A stretch of 64,000 nucleotides of DNA, taken from the NCBI RefSeq assembly GCF_020524355.2, contig NZ_CP129019.1:992001-1056000 (forward strand), given 5' to 3'. The notes under the pieces were generated by a model. The model saw only the letters and a program-made list of their open reading frames with translations, was not told where the DNA came from and did not search any database. Each line of letters begins with the position of its first letter. Positions within the stretch are counted from its first letter, which is position 1. Shown piece after piece: positions 40,105 through 51,753 of this stretch. Both the position numbers and the translations under genes were made by a program. Source of the DNA: Mesobacillus subterraneus. GTDB lineage: Bacteria > Bacillota > Bacilli > Bacillales > Cytobacillaceae.

Positions 40105-40857
40105 ATGCTGCAGAAATGTGAAGGCATTGTCATTAGAACGACGAATTATGGTGAAAACAACAAAATTGTTACCTTATATACCAGGGAATTCGGAAAAGTT
40201 GGTGTGATGGCAAGAGGTGCTAAAAAGCCTAATAGCAGGCTTGCTGCTGTCACCCAGCTTTTTACTTATGGATATTTCCTTTTCCAGGCAAGTTCTGGAC
40301 TCGGCGGACTTCAACAGGGAGATATGATATCTTCGATGCGGTCGATCAGGGAGGATATCTTCCTTACAGCCCATGCCAGCTACATTGTCGATTTGACAGA
40401 TAAAGTGACAGAGGACAAGAAGTCCAACCCTTTCTTGTTCGAATTGCTTCTCCAGACCCTAAACTATATGAATGAAGGTTACGATATGGAGATTCTCACT
40501 TTTATTTATGAAATGAAAATGCTGAATGTCCAGGGACTTTACCCTGTTTTGGACAAGTGTGCAAACTGTGGCAATACAGAGGGGGATTTCAACTTTTCGA
40601 TCAGAGAGGGAGGACTGCTCTGCCATCGATGCTTCAGGATGGATCCATACAGGATCAAAACTTCGTCAGGCACGGTGAGGCTGCTGCGCCTATTTTATTT
40701 GCTCGACCTAAGCCGTCTTGGTAATATATCGGTGAAGCCAGAAACAAAAGCAGAGCTAAAAAAAGTGATTTCCGCTTATTATGATGAGTACTCAGGACTT
40801 TATCTGAAAACAAGGAAATTCCTTGACCAAATGGATTCATTCAGGGACAAACTGTAG
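40105..40857 (+). CDS. recO: DNA repair protein RecO
   Basis: A 250-residue recombination mediator that helps load RecA at gaps. The N-terminal OB-fold begins [21 protein letters not shown] zinc-binding cysteine set, CANCGN...CHRC, lies near residues 152-175. ATG 40105 is spaced after a weak site in GATGGTGAC. It stands in the era-yqzL-recO order typical of Bacillus. Confidence 0.95.
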   Translation: MLQKCEGIVIRTTNYGENNKIVTLYTREFGKVGVMARGAKKPNSRLAAVTQLFTYGYFLFQASSGLGGLQQGDMISSMRSIREDIFLTAHASYIVDLTDKVTEDKKSNPFLFELLLQTLNYMNEGYDMEILTFIYEMKMLNVQGLYPVLDKCANCGNTEGDFNFSIREGGLLCHRCFRMDPYRIKTSSGTVRLLRLFYLLDLSRLGNISVKPETKAELKKVISAYYDEYSGLYLKTRKFLDQMDSFRDKL

Positions 40858-40860
40858 CTA

Positions 40861-40889
40861 TTGACATCGCGTCTTCTTTTCGCTATTAT
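40861..40889 (+). promoter_or_regulatory. Promoter of the glyQS T-box transcript
   Basis: TTGACA at 40861-40866, a 17-bp spacer and TATTAT at 40884-40889 (5 of 6 matches). It starts 3 bp after the recO stop. Confidence 0.85.
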
Positions 40890-40895
40890 TCAATT

Positions 40896-41170
40896 CAAAA
40901 GCTAGTAGCAATCAACCTATATGATTAAAGAAATCGTTTCGCTGTATCGGTTGATAAAAATTACATATGTTGCTGTGAAGGAAAAGAGTACTTAATCCCT
41001 CTGTAAAAGCGAGTCCGGGTATGGTGTGAGCCGGATTGCAGTATTTAAGGAAGGCGTTCCGGAGCGACATCACTTTTAAAGAGGCTGCTTTTTTGCAGCA
41101 AGTAGGGTGGAACCGCGGGTAAACTCTCGTCCCTATGCATGAAAAGATGCATAGGGGGCGGGAGTTTTTT
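40896..41170 (+). ncRNA. T-box riboswitch leader of glyQS
   Basis: The canonical T-box AGGGTGGAACCGCG is at 41104-41117, followed by the competing terminator at 41122-41170. That terminator has a long stem containing CCCTATGCAT/ATGCATAGGG and ends in TTTTTT. Upstream lies a stem I region with GCGAGTCCGGG...GTGTGAGCCGGA near 41010-41035, as in other T-boxes. A candidate glycine specifier GGC is at 41053-41055; I am less sure of that. Uncharged tRNA-Gly would favour antitermination and expression of glyQ-glyS. Confidence 0.93.
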
Positions 41171-41301
41171 GAGTTTTAATTCAGGATTTTTTGCTTGGTG
41201 ATTTTCAATAGAATTTGCCAGTGAGCAAGAAAGCCAATAGTAATAAAAGGTATTAGAAACAATCGATTTAAAATTGATTTAAAATTTTCGGAGGTGTAAA
41301 G

Positions 41302-42192
41302 ATGAATATCCAAAATATGATTTTAACATTGCAAAAACACTGGTCTGAACAAGGATGCGTCCTCATGCAGGCTTATGACACCGAAAAAGGTGCAGGAACA
41401 ATGAGTCCATACACGTTTTTACGGGCGATTGGACCGGAACCGTGGAGTGTCGCCTATGTTGAGCCATCACGCCGTCCAGCTGATGGACGCTATGGGGAAA
41501 ATCCAAACAGGCTATATCAGCATCATCAATTCCAGGTAATCATGAAGCCTTCTCCAGACAATATTCAGGAACTGTATTTAGACTCATTGAAAGCTCTGGG
41601 AATTGATCCACTAGAACATGACATTCGCTTCGTAGAGGACAACTGGGAGAATCCTTCTCTGGGCTGTGCAGTCCTAGGGTGGGAGGTCTGGCTGGATGGC
41701 ATGGAAATCACGCAATTCACCTACTTTCAACAAGTAGGCGGACTTGACTGCAAACCAGTTTCCGTTGAAATCACTTACGGAATCGAACGTTTGGCGTCCT
41801 ATATCCAGGACAAAGAAAATGTCTTCGATCTTGTATGGACAAACGATTTTACAGTAAGGGATATTTTTGGGCAGCCAGAATATGAGCATTCAAAATATAC
41901 TTTCGAAACATCTGACAAAGATATGCTTTTCAACCTTTTCAATATTTACGAAAAAGAAGCAAATCGACAAATGGATGAAAGCCTTGTACACCCTGCTTAT
42001 GATTATGTCCTTAAATGCTCTCACACTTTTAACATTCTAGATGCTCGCGGAGCCATTTCAGTTACAGAACGGACCGGTTATATTGCCCGTATCAGAAACC
42101 TTGCAAAGAAAGTTGCGAAAACGTTCTATGAAGAAAGAGAAAAGTTAGGCTTCCCAATCATTAAACGGAAGGAGCAGGTGGAAAATGACTAA
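41302..42192 (+). CDS. glyQ: Glycine-tRNA ligase alpha subunit
   Basis: A 296-residue class II synthetase subunit, [20 protein letters not shown] at the start. The conserved [20 protein letters not shown] and [13 protein letters not shown] carry the class II motifs. It forms the alpha2beta2 enzyme with GlyS. ATG 41302 follows GGAGGTG. It is controlled by the T-box leader directly upstream and overlaps glyS by 8 bp. Confidence 0.97.
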   Translation: MNIQNMILTLQKHWSEQGCVLMQAYDTEKGAGTMSPYTFLRAIGPEPWSVAYVEPSRRPADGRYGENPNRLYQHHQFQVIMKPSPDNIQELYLDSLKALGIDPLEHDIRFVEDNWENPSLGCAVLGWEVWLDGMEITQFTYFQQVGGLDCKPVSVEITYGIERLASYIQDKENVFDLVWTNDFTVRDIFGQPEYEHSKYTFETSDKDMLFNLFNIYEKEANRQMDESLVHPAYDYVLKCSHTFNILDARGAISVTERTGYIARIRNLAKKVAKTFYEEREKLGFPIIKRKEQVEND

Positions 42193-44260
42193 ACGTAATT
42201 TATTGCTTGAAATCGGTTTGGAAGAAATGCCTGCCAGATTTATTACTGACTCCATGAACCAGCTGGCTTCCAAGGTGGAGAATTGGCTGAAAACGAATAA
42301 TATTGGTTTTGAAGCCATCCAGCTTTATTCTACCCCGCGCAGGCTTGCACTACTGGTCCTGGATGTTGATGATCGCCAGGAGGACAGCGAGGAAGAAGCA
42401 AAAGTCCCTGCTAAAAAAATTGCCCTTGCTGAAGACGGAGAGTGGTCAAAAGCAGCCATTGGATTTACACGCGGACAAGGCTTAACGGTAGAGGATATTT
42501 ATTTTAAGGAGATCAACGGTGTTGAATATGCTCACGTAAAGAAATTCATCAAAGGAAAAGAAACTTTTGAATTGCTTGTTGAGCTGAAAGCAATCATTTC
42601 TGGGTTGACATTCCCGAAAAACATGCGCTGGGCCGACCTCGAGCTTCGTTATGTCCGTCCAATTAAATGGCTTGTTGCGATGTTCGGAAACGATATCATT
42701 CCATTTGAAATTGCTGGTGTCCAAACAGGCAGCGTGACAAGAGGCTATCGATTCCTTAGTGAGGGTGAAATCCAATTATCCAATCCGCAGGAATATGAAG
42801 AAGCATTGTTAGGACAATATGTGGTTGCTGATGCGCAAAAGCGTAAGGACGCAATAACTTCTCAGCTTGAAAGAATTGAGGAAGAGAACGGTTGGGTTAT
42901 TCCGGTTGATGAGGACCTATTGGAAGAAGTCAATAACCTTGTTGAATATCCAACAGCTTTATATGGCCGGTTCGAGGAAGAATTTCTGGATATTCCAAGC
43001 GAAGTACTGATCACTTCCATGAAGGAACATCAAAGGTATTTTCCGGTGAAATCCACGAGGGGAGAATTGCTGCCTCATTTCGTTACAGTTAGGAACGGTG
43101 ATCATGTCCATATTGAAAAGGTTGCACGGGGGAATGAGAAAGTACTGAGAGCTCGACTGGCAGATGCAGCATTTTTCTATAAGGAAGACCAGAGAATGCA
43201 AATTGATGCAGCCTTGGAAAAATTGAAGAATGTTGTATACCACGAAGAGATTGGAACAATTGCTGAAAAATCAGAACGAGTGCGCAAGCTTGTGGGCTTG
43301 GTTGGCGAAAGATTGGAATTCTCGCAAGATGTTATCAATTTTGCGGATCGGGCGGCACAAATCAGCAAATTCGATTTAGTTTCACAGATGGTATACGAGT
43401 TCCCAGAATTACAAGGGATAATGGGAGAAAAGTACGCCTTGCAAAAAGGCGAAAGCCCAGAAGTGGCAGTGGCTATCAATGAGCATTATATGCCTCGCAA
43501 TGCAGATGATTCAATTCCAGAATCACAAGCAGGAGCGTCAGTTGCAATTGCCGATAAACTGGATACAATTGTTGCGTTCTTCTCTCTAGGTATCATTCCA
43601 AGCGGATCTCAGGATCCATATGCATTGAGGAGACAGGCGACCGGAATCGTGCAGACCCTGATCGAAAAGAAATGGAATATCTCACTTGAAAATCTAGTCG
43701 ACCTTTCACTTAATCTTGTTTCAGAAGCAGGAATTACTAAGCGCACTGACGAAGAAGTTTACCATGACCTAGTCCAATTCTTTAAATTACGTGTCAAGCA
43801 CTTGTTACAGGAGCGAGGGATCCGCTACGATTTAATTGATGCTGTCCTCGGAGGAGAGATTGGGATTGTGTCGAGACTGATTGAAAAAGCAGAAGCGCTC
43901 CAGTCTGCCAGCAGTGGTGAGGGCTTTAAAGAAAGTATGGAGGCATTGAGCCGAGTACTTAATATCGCAAGCAAGAAAGATGTTCAGGGAGATATCGATC
44001 CAGAACGTTTCGAAAACGAGTATGAACAAAGATTGTATAAAAAGTATCTTGAACTCGGAAAGAAAGCCGAGGACGGAATGGATGCAACTTCATATTATAA
44101 CCTTTTGGTTGACATTAAGCCTGAAATCAATGATTATTTTGAACATACAATGGTCATGTCTGATAAGCAGGATGTACGTGAAAACCGCCTGAATCAGATG
44201 GCTGCACTGGCAGCTTTGATCATGAAGCTTGCAAAAGTAAATGACATTGTCGTAAAGTAG
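42185..44260 (+). CDS. glyS: Glycine-tRNA ligase beta subunit
   Basis: A 691-residue beta subunit, beginning [20 protein letters not shown]. It carries the HD-like region and tRNA-binding parts of the heterotetrameric enzyme; [19 protein letters not shown] is a typical block. The start ATG 42185 overlaps glyQ, with AAGGAGCAGG upstream, so the two are translated together. Confidence 0.97.
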   Translation: MTKRNLLLEIGLEEMPARFITDSMNQLASKVENWLKTNNIGFEAIQLYSTPRRLALLVLDVDDRQEDSEEEAKVPAKKIALAEDGEWSKAAIGFTRGQGLTVEDIYFKEINGVEYAHVKKFIKGKETFELLVELKAIISGLTFPKNMRWADLELRYVRPIKWLVAMFGNDIIPFEIAGVQTGSVTRGYRFLSEGEIQLSNPQEYEEALLGQYVVADAQKRKDAITSQLERIEEENGWVIPVDEDLLEEVNNLVEYPTALYGRFEEEFLDIPSEVLITSMKEHQRYFPVKSTRGELLPHFVTVRNGDHVHIEKVARGNEKVLRARLADAAFFYKEDQRMQIDAALEKLKNVVYHEEIGTIAEKSERVRKLVGLVGERLEFSQDVINFADRAAQISKFDLVSQMVYEFPELQGIMGEKYALQKGESPEVAVAINEHYMPRNADDSIPESQAGASVAIADKLDTIVAFFSLGIIPSGSQDPYALRRQATGIVQTLIEKKWNISLENLVDLSLNLVSEAGITKRTDEEVYHDLVQFFKLRVKHLLQERGIRYDLIDAVLGGEIGIVSRLIEKAEALQSASSGEGFKESMEALSRVLNIASKKDVQGDIDPERFENEYEQRLYKKYLELGKKAEDGMDATSYYNLLVDIKPEINDYFEHTMVMSDKQDVRENRLNQMAALAALIMKLAKVNDIVVK

Positions 44261-44288
44261 ACACCTTTTTAATGTTAAGCATGATTTG

Positions 44289-44314
44289 AGTGCCTTCCTA
44301 TACAGGGAGGCACT
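44289..44314 (+). terminator. Hairpin after glyS
   Basis: A 10-bp stem with one G-U pair (44289-44298 with 44305-44314) lies 28 bp after glyS. It lacks a long T tract. The rest of 44261-44573 shows only a TATAAT at 44404-44409 without a clear -35 box, possibly the ccpN promoter. Confidence 0.5.
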
Positions 44315-44573
44315 TTAGCAAGTAACTTTAGTCAGTGGAAATAGCGAGAAAGAATTGTTAATAAGTATAGAATATTTATTCCTATTCATTACCTTGTGTA
44401 GTATATAATTAATGTATTAGTCTTTTTACATAAAGGCTGTTATACGTTCAGTCTAATGCTTTCATGGATCGGTACAGGGTTAGCAATCTGGTCCAAATAG
44501 TAGCAATGATAAATAACTGAATACTTAATAACCAATGCGAGAACAGCTTATTTTAAAAATCTCCCGATGGGTG

Positions 44574-45204
44574 GTGAGGACAATCGAACTGAATAAACGC
44601 CAAGAGCATATTCTGCAAATCGTTAAAGATAACGGACCAATCACTGGGGAGAATATCGCTGAAAAGTTAAATCTGACAAGGGCTACCCTCAGGCCTGATC
44701 TTGCCATTCTGACGATGGCGGGATATTTGGATGCCAGACCTCGTGTAGGTTATTTCTACACAGGAAAATCCGGGAATCAGCTGCTTTCGGAAAACCTGAA
44801 AAAAAATCCTCGTCAGGGATTATCAGTCCATTCCAGTCGTCGTCCCTGAAAATGTATCTGTCTACGATGCGATCGTTACGATGTTTCTTGAAGATGTAGG
44901 CACTTTATTTGTGGTCGATAACGCTTCAAGGCTAGTAGGTGTCCTTTCTCGCAAAGATTTATTGAGAGCAAGCATTGGAAAGCAGGAGCTGACTACTTTG
45001 CCAGTTAATATCATCATGACAAGGATGCCAAATATTACGGTGTGCCGTCGGGATGACTTGCTCATTGATGCTGCCAAGGAATTGATTGAAAAGCAGATTG
45101 ACGCCCTACCGATCATCAAAGATGAAGATGATGGGTACGAGTTAGTAGGAAGATTGACGAAGACGAATATTACAAAGGCGTTTGTAGCCTTGGCAGAGGA
45201 ATAA
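44574..45204 (+). CDS. ccpN: Transcriptional repressor CcpN (frame broken by one extra base)
   Basis: CcpN represses gluconeogenic genes (gapB, pckA) in the presence of glucose. The N-terminal helix-turn-helix is in LNKRQEHILQIVKDNGPITG. Two CBS domains follow, including SVYDAIVTMFLEDVGTLFVV and RMPNITVCRRDDLLIDAA. The N-terminal frame ends at 44847-44849 in nonsense. Removing one A from the 8-A run 44799-44806 restores LKKILVRDYQSIPVVVPENV and a 209-residue protein. The start is uncertain: GTG 44574 (MRTIELNK) fits homologues, GTG 44571 is an alternative. ppsR follows, as in B. subtilis. Confidence 0.88.
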
Positions 45205-45234
45205 GAAGCAAATAGAGAAGGGGTTGGTTAGAAG

Positions 45235-46054
45235 ATGAATAAAACACCTATTATTTATGTGGTTTCTGACTCTGTCGGCGAGACTGCAGAGCTCGTTACG
45301 AAGGCTGCCATCAGCCAATTCGAACATTTGGATGTTTCACTGAAAAGATTTCCTTATGTTGAGGATAAAGTACATATTGATGAAGTCGTTTCACTTGCTA
45401 AGCATGACGGCGGAATGATCGCCTACACATTGGTCAAGCCAGATATAAGCAACTATCTTCAAGAATCTGCGGCCAAAGAGGGAATCTATGCCTGTGATAT
45501 CATCGGGGCCGCTCATGCAGCAGGTTCAGCAGCTAAGTGGTGAAACACCACTATACGAACCTGGCCTTGTCCGTAAACTGGACGAAGACTACTTCAAAAA
45601 AGTTGAAGCAATCGAATTCGCAGTGAAATATGATGATGGCCGCGATCCTAGAGGTATACTGAAAGCAGATATCGTCCTGGTGGGCGTTTCGAGGACATCC
45701 AAGACACCATTATCACAATATCTCGCCCACAAGCGCTACAAAGTTGCGAATGTGCCACTTGTGCCAGAAGTCGACCCACCAGAAGAATTATTCCTTGTAC
45801 CCAAGGAAAAGTGCTTTGGCCTAAGGATAACTCCGGATAAATTGAACCAAATCCGCCGTGAAAGGTTAATCTCACTTGGATTGAACGATCAGGCGATATA
45901 TGCGAATATCGAAAGAATCAAGGAAGAGATAGAATATTTTGATGGGATTGTTGAAAAAATAGGATGTCCAGTCATTGATGTAACAAACAAAGCGGTAGAG
46001 GAAACGGCGAATGTCATTCTGAATATGGTCCGAAATAAGAAAATGGACGATTAG
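45235..46054 (+). CDS. ppsR: Pyruvate phosphate dikinase regulatory protein PpsR/YqfL (frame broken by one extra base)
   Basis: A bifunctional ADP-dependent kinase and phosphorylase that controls pyruvate phosphate dikinase (DUF299). The nucleotide loop [11 protein letters not shown] is in the C-terminal half, with [12 protein letters not shown] nearby; the N-terminus is [20 protein letters not shown]. Translation from ATG 45235 stops at 45541-45543. Losing one G from GGGG 45505-45508 restores [20 protein letters not shown] and gives about 272 residues. It is paired with ccpN and ends at a terminator. Confidence 0.9.
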
Positions 46055-46080
46055 CACATATTTTGTATGTGCTTTTCTTT
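46053..46080 (+). terminator. Terminator of ccpN-ppsR
   Basis: An 8-bp stem AGCACATA/TATGTGCT (loop TTTTG) is followed by TTTCTTTTT. Confidence 0.75.
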
Positions 46081-46323
46081 TTGGCAGTTCTTAGTGAAGC
46101 TATTCTTTTTTGATTGTTAATGCATTATCTGAGAAAAAATAATGGAAAAATAGGCTTTCTTATACTATAATAAAAAATTGTGATAAAAATGTATCTGTTT
46201 AGGTTTAGACTGGACAGATTACGAATAAACTATTTACTATCAGTTGTCAAGATGTTGACCACGAAAAAATTCGACAAAATTCCCTTGAAAAAATACAATC
46301 CTTTAGAAGGAATATGCGGAGTG

Positions 46324-46816
46324 ATGTAGAATTAATACTAGTAAAATCAACAGTCAGACCCTTTTTGTTGATGCGGACTCTTGCCCGGTTATTAAGGAAA
46401 TTGTCGAAATCGCTTCGAAGTTTTCCATCGAAGCTGTTTTTGTGGCTTCATATGCTCATATGAAGAATGACCTTCAAGGGCAGAACTGGGTTTTTGTCGA
46501 TTCTCATAAGGAGGCTGTAGACCTTTATTTAATGAATCACGTTAAGAAAGGTGATTTTGCGGTGACGCAGGACATTGGTCTTGCATCTACCCTCATTGCG
46601 AAAGGGGTTTATGCCATCTCTCCTAGGGGAAGTTTATTTGAAGAAAAGGACATTCAGACTGCCCTTGACTTAAGGTATCTTTCTGCCAAGGCTAGAAGGC
46701 AGGGATCCTATGGTAAGGGACCAAAACCCTTTACAGAAAAAGACAGGGAAAAGTTTATAAAGGAATTGAACATGCTTTTGTCGAATTTTAAGATATGTTC
46801 AAGTAATCACAACTAA
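46324..46816 (+). CDS. yqxD: YqxD/YaiI family protein (UPF0178), 5' end uncertain
   Basis: A protein of about 160 residues of the YaiI/YqxD family. The conserved N-terminal LFVDADSCPVIKEIVEI and the block VTQDIGLASTLIAKGVYAISPRG are present. The coding frame is open from 46325 but contains no ATG, GTG or TTG before 46442, which is inside the conserved domain. An ATG at 46324 lies one base out of frame and is followed at once by TAG. One surplus base just after this ATG would explain it, in line with other breaks nearby. A rare ATT start at 46331 is the alternative. It lies before dnaG as in B. subtilis; function unknown, with a PIN-like fold suggested for the family. Confidence 0.8.
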
Positions 46817-46831
46817 TTAGAGGTCATGCTT

Positions 46832-48642
46832 ATGGCAGAGAGGATTGCCGAGGAAAAAGTAAATGAAATCCGGCAGGCGGTTGAAATAGTCGATGTCATT
46901 GGTGATTACGTCCAATTGAAAAAACAAGGCCGGAATTATTTTGGGCTTTGTCCATTTCATGGGGAAAACTCTCCATCATTTTCAGTTTCACCTGATAAGC
47001 AGATTTATCACTGCTTTGGTTGTGGGGGCCGGCGGGAATGTATTTTCATTTCTGATGGATATTGATGGCCTGTCGTTTCAAGAAGCTGCAGTCAAGCTCG
47101 CGGAAAGTGCGAACATCGAACTGAAGCTAGAAGGACCGGCTTCGGGAAAAAATCCACAACTGCCTGAAGGCTCCAAACAAATGATTGAAGCGCATGAACT
47201 ATTGCGTAAATTTTATCATCATTTGCTAGTAAACACAAAAGAAGGTCAAGAGGCCTTGGAATATCTTCTGAATAGGGGATTTACTCAGGAGTCCATTGAC
47301 ACATTCCAAATTGGCTATTCACTGCCTTCATGGGACTTTGCAGTTAAACTGCTTGAAAAACGGGGTTTTTCCCCTGGATATTATCTCGAGAGCAGGACTG
47401 GTCATCCAGCGTGAAAACGATGGGACATACTTTGACAGGTTCAGGAACAGGATCATGTTTCCGATCCTCGACCATCAAGGAAATACGATCGCGTTTTCAG
47501 GGCGTGCACAGGGGGACGAAGAACCCAAATATCTGAATAGTCCCGAGACGCAGATCTTCAACAAAAGTAAAATTTTATATAACTTTCACCTTGCCCGTGG
47601 TGTGATCCGAAAACAGCAGCATGCTGTACTTTTCGAAGGCTTTGCCGATGTAATTTCCGCTAATCGCGCAGGCGTAGAAAACGGAGTAGCCACGATGGGG
47701 ACATCGTTAACGGAAGAACATATTTCCTTGCTAAAAAGAAATGTTCAAGCTGTAACGATTTGCTACGACTCGGACAAAGCCGGGATTGAAGCGGCTTTCA
47801 GGGCATCTAACATGTTGTCAAAAGCGGGATTCGCTGTCAGGGTTGCAACTATGCCAGATGGGATGGATCCTGATGATTTCATAAAGGTGCATGGCGAGGA
47901 GAAATTCAGGAACGATATTATTGGCTCCAGCGCCACCTTGATGGCTTTTAAATTAATATATTATCGGCGAGGGAAAAACCTTCAGAATGAAGGAGATCGC
48001 CTACAATATATCGAAGAAGTACTTAAAGAAATCAGCACCCTCGATAAAGCAGTAGAAATTGACCTTTACTTGAGGCAGCTTGCAAATGAGTTTTCGCTAT
48101 CACTGGATGCCTTAGCCCAACAGCTCAATCAGCTGGTTCAGGGGTCAAGCCAAAAGAGGGGGCAAAATCAACCGCAAGCAAAATCAAAACCTGTAAGCTA
48201 CGCCAGGAAATCAGAACTGAAGCCTGCATATCACACTGCGGAAAGGCGAATGATCTTTCATATGATGAGAGATGCCGATGTCGCATATAAGGTACAGGAA
48301 ATGCTTGCAGGAAGTACATTTAACATTGATGAACATCAGGCTGTTATTACTTATTTATTTGCATACTATGAAAAAGGACATGATCCTGACCCAAGCGCGT
48401 TCTTAAATTATCTCCAGGATAATAAGCTAAAAAGGGTCGTTGCAGATATAGAGATGATGCCTCTTAACGAGGAGATCAGTGATCAGGAATTATCTGATTA
48501 TATCAAGCAGGTTTTGAATTATCAAAAAATGTTACAAATAAAGGAAAAAACAGCAGAACAAAAACAGGCAGAACGACAAAACGATTTCTTGCGCGCTGCG
48601 GCTATCGCAACGGAAATTATCCAATTGCGCAAGACCTTATAA
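46832..48642 (+). CDS. dnaG: DNA primase DnaG (two frame breaks)
   Basis: The primase makes RNA primers at the replication fork. Domains in order: zinc-binding ([13 protein letters not shown] then CFGCG), TOPRIM catalytic core ([17 protein letters not shown] with [17 protein letters not shown]), and a C-terminal helicase-interaction domain. Frame breaks occur at GGGGG 47024-47028 and at the TTTTTCCCC run 47366-47374. One base too many at each explains them, and the corrected product is 602 residues, the normal size. ATG 46832 has AGAGGT upstream. sigA follows in the classic macromolecular-synthesis order. Confidence 0.93.
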
Positions 48643-48684
48643 AGCTATGCTGATTGTTTTTGATTTTTGGAAGGAGGGGGACAT

Positions 48685-49816
<1,132 letters not shown>

Positions 49817-49824
49817 GATTGCCA

Positions 49825-49870
49825 AGGAATAGTTTACTTTTTAAAATAAAAGTAAACTATTCCTTTTTTA
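49825..49870 (+). terminator. Terminator of dnaG-sigA
   Basis: A 17-bp perfect stem, 49825-49841 with 49848-49864, is followed by TTTTTTA. Confidence 0.92.
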
Positions 49871-49926
49871 CTTTCTTACCGTTGGCTATAAGTTTGGATA
49901 ACCAATAAGACAGGATGTGCCTACAT

Positions 49927-50457
49927 ATGGATGACCATCGCAGGAAAATCATCACCAATGAGATTAAATACTGGAAACAAAACAGGCTGTTGCCAGAGCA
50001 CTATTGTGATTTCCTCTTGAACCTGTATACTGGGGGAAGCTCTGAAGCTGAAACGACTTCCAGATATACTCCGAGCCGCTCTAAAGGAATAATAAGTCTT
50101 ATTTTAATTGGATTGTTATCGTTTTCAGTTTTTTTATTTTATTTTACTGAATTGTCGCTCTTTTTGCAAACGGCCCTTATCCTTTTTTTCGGAATGACTA
50201 CTCTTACAGTAGCTGTTTTCATGGTGAAAAAATCTTTTTATGAATTGGTTCCATTACTTACTTGTGCCCTGCTTTTATTAATCACATCTGTTCAGGCAGC
50301 TGAAATAATATTTCCAAAACACCCGGTCATGATTTACATCGTAACGGGCCTGAACTGTTTAGTGTGGGTTACAGCAGGAATGAGGTGGAAGATGGTGAGC
50401 TTCAAACTATCAGGAATCATCGGGTTAATTGTCCTGTTAATTACTATATTCATATAA
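49927..50457 (+). CDS. Hypothetical five-helix membrane protein
   Basis: A 176-residue protein that I do not recognise. The first 55 residues are soluble and charged (MDDHRRKIITNEIKYWKQN, then LPEHYCDFLLNLYTGG). Five hydrophobic segments follow, from SLILIGLLSFSVFLFYF to IIGLIVLLITIFI. ATG 49927 is preferred, with AGGA about ten bases upstream; ATG 49915 lies against that site. It is placed between sigA and an acyl-CoA dehydrogenase, in a region that differs from B. subtilis. The N-terminal part looks like a short helical regulatory or docking segment; no function is claimed. Confidence 0.7.
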   Translation: MDDHRRKIITNEIKYWKQNRLLPEHYCDFLLNLYTGGSSEAETTSRYTPSRSKGIISLILIGLLSFSVFLFYFTELSLFLQTALILFFGMTTLTVAVFMVKKSFYELVPLLTCALLLLITSVQAAEIIFPKHPVMIYIVTGLNCLVWVTAGMRWKMVSFKLSGIIGLIVLLITIFI

Positions 50458-50484
50458 TTTTTAAAAATTTAAAAGTTTTTAAAT

Positions 50485-50515
50485 GTTGAGAAAATTGTTT
50501 AATCCCCTTTATAAT
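50485..50515 (+). promoter_or_regulatory. Promoter of the acyl-CoA dehydrogenase gene
   Basis: A perfect TATAAT at 50510-50515 with TTGAGA at 50485-50490. The 19-bp spacing is longer than ideal, so the -35 box is uncertain. The expected start of transcription, near 50522, lies at the first bases of the cre site. Confidence 0.6.
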
Positions 50516-50520
50516 GAAGA

Positions 50521-50536
50521 ATGTAAACGCATTCAA
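50521..50536 (+). promoter_or_regulatory. Catabolite-responsive element (cre)
   Basis: ATGTAAACGCATTCAA matches every fixed position of the cre consensus WTGNAANCGNWNNCWW. It lies just downstream of the -10 box at 50510-50515, where bound CcpA would block initiation. It is 20 bp before the start codon of the acyl-CoA dehydrogenase. Confidence 0.85.
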
Positions 50537-50555
50537 TGTTTTAAGGGGGATGGAA

Positions 50556-51695
50556 ATGAATTTTGATTTAACATCAGAACAGACGATGATTAAAAGGACA
50601 ATTAGAGAGTTTGCGGAGGAAGAAGTTGCTCCAGGAGCGATTGAAAGAGATAGAACAAAACAATTCCCGACAGAAATCTTCAAAAAACTGGGAGAACTAG
50701 GAATGCTGGGCTTGCCGTTCCCCGAGGAATATGGCGGAGCAGGAGCTGATACGGTCAGTTTTGCAATTGTCACAGAGGAATTGAGCAAGGCATGCGCCTC
50801 AACTGGGATTACATACTCTGCCCACATATCCCTTGGAGGCGCTCCTATCAATCTATTCGGTACAGAGGAGCAGAAGCAAAAATACCTGGCACCAATTTGC
50901 ACAGGTGAATCACTCGGAGCTTTCGGACTAACTGAACCAAATGCAGGCTCAGACGCTGGAGGAACACAGACGACTGCCAAAGAGCTTAATGGGGAATACA
51001 TCATCAATGGCAGCAAGAATTTTATCACGAATGCAAGCTATGCCAAACATCTCGCAATGACCGCAATCACTGGTAATGTGGATGGAAAAAAGGAAATTAG
51101 CGCAATTATTGTGCCAACAGATGCACCAGGGTTTTCTGTCATCGATAATTATGAAAAGATGGGGTTAAATGCATCGAATACTACTCAGCTGGTGATGGAG
51201 GATGTCCATGTCCCGCTTGAAAACCTGCTTGGCAAGAAAGGGGAGGGCTTCAAGCAATTCCTTGTGACATTGGACGGAGGCAGGATCGGCATTGGAGCGA
51301 TGGCTGTAGGAGTAGCTCAGGCTGCTTATGAAAAAGCCTTGAAGTATGCCAAAGAAAGACAGCAGTTCGGCAGACCGATATCACAGTTTCAGGCTATCCA
51401 GTTTAAGCTTGCTGACATGGCAATGAAAATTGAACTTGCACGCAATATGGTATATAAGGCCGCCTGGTTGAAGGATCAGGGACGTCCATTCTCAAAGGAA
51501 GCATCAATGTGTAAGCTCTATGCTTCTGAAATTGCAATGGAAGTAGCTGATCAGGCAGTCCAGATACACGGCGGTTATGGCTATATGAAGGAATATGAAG
51601 TGGAACGTTATATGAGGGATGCGAAGCTTCTGGAAATTGGTGAAGGCACGTCCGAAGTCCAAAGGATGGTCATTGCAAGATTAATTGGTTGCTAA
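50556..51695 (+). CDS. Acyl-CoA dehydrogenase (short/medium chain type)
   Basis: A 379-residue FAD enzyme that oxidises acyl-CoA to enoyl-CoA in beta-oxidation, passing electrons to ETF. N-terminal FDLTSEQTMIKRTIREFAEE, the substrate and FAD motif GAFGLTEPNAGSDAGGTQT, and C-terminal IHGGYGYMKEYEVERYMRDA are present. The catalytic glutamate is expected in the last block before RDAKLLEIGEGTSEVQ. Chain-length preference (butyryl or similar) cannot be fixed from sequence. ATG 50556 is spaced 7 bases after AAGGGGG; earlier ATG codons lie too close. A perfect cre site overlaps its promoter, implying glucose repression. Confidence 0.92.
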   Translation: MNFDLTSEQTMIKRTIREFAEEEVAPGAIERDRTKQFPTEIFKKLGELGMLGLPFPEEYGGAGADTVSFAIVTEELSKACASTGITYSAHISLGGAPINLFGTEEQKQKYLAPICTGESLGAFGLTEPNAGSDAGGTQTTAKELNGEYIINGSKNFITNASYAKHLAMTAITGNVDGKKEISAIIVPTDAPGFSVIDNYEKMGLNASNTTQLVMEDVHVPLENLLGKKGEGFKQFLVTLDGGRIGIGAMAVGVAQAAYEKALKYAKERQQFGRPISQFQAIQFKLADMAMKIELARNMVYKAAWLKDQGRPFSKEASMCKLYASEIAMEVADQAVQIHGGYGYMKEYEVERYMRDAKLLEIGEGTSEVQRMVIARLIGC

Positions 51696-51724
51696 AAGGA
51701 TATCCTAAATATGCTATGTACCGC

Positions 51725-51753
51725 AAAAACTTCATCATACGATGAAGTTTTTT
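51725..51753 (+). terminator. Terminator after the acyl-CoA dehydrogenase gene
   Basis: A 12-bp perfect stem AAAAACTTCATC/GATGAAGTTTTT (loop ATAC), followed by TG. The T tract is part of the stem. Confidence 0.85.

Noticed and set aside
47296-48642. Independent shorter primase gene
   Set aside because: It continues DnaG after a one-base break; the pieces together match a full primase of normal size.
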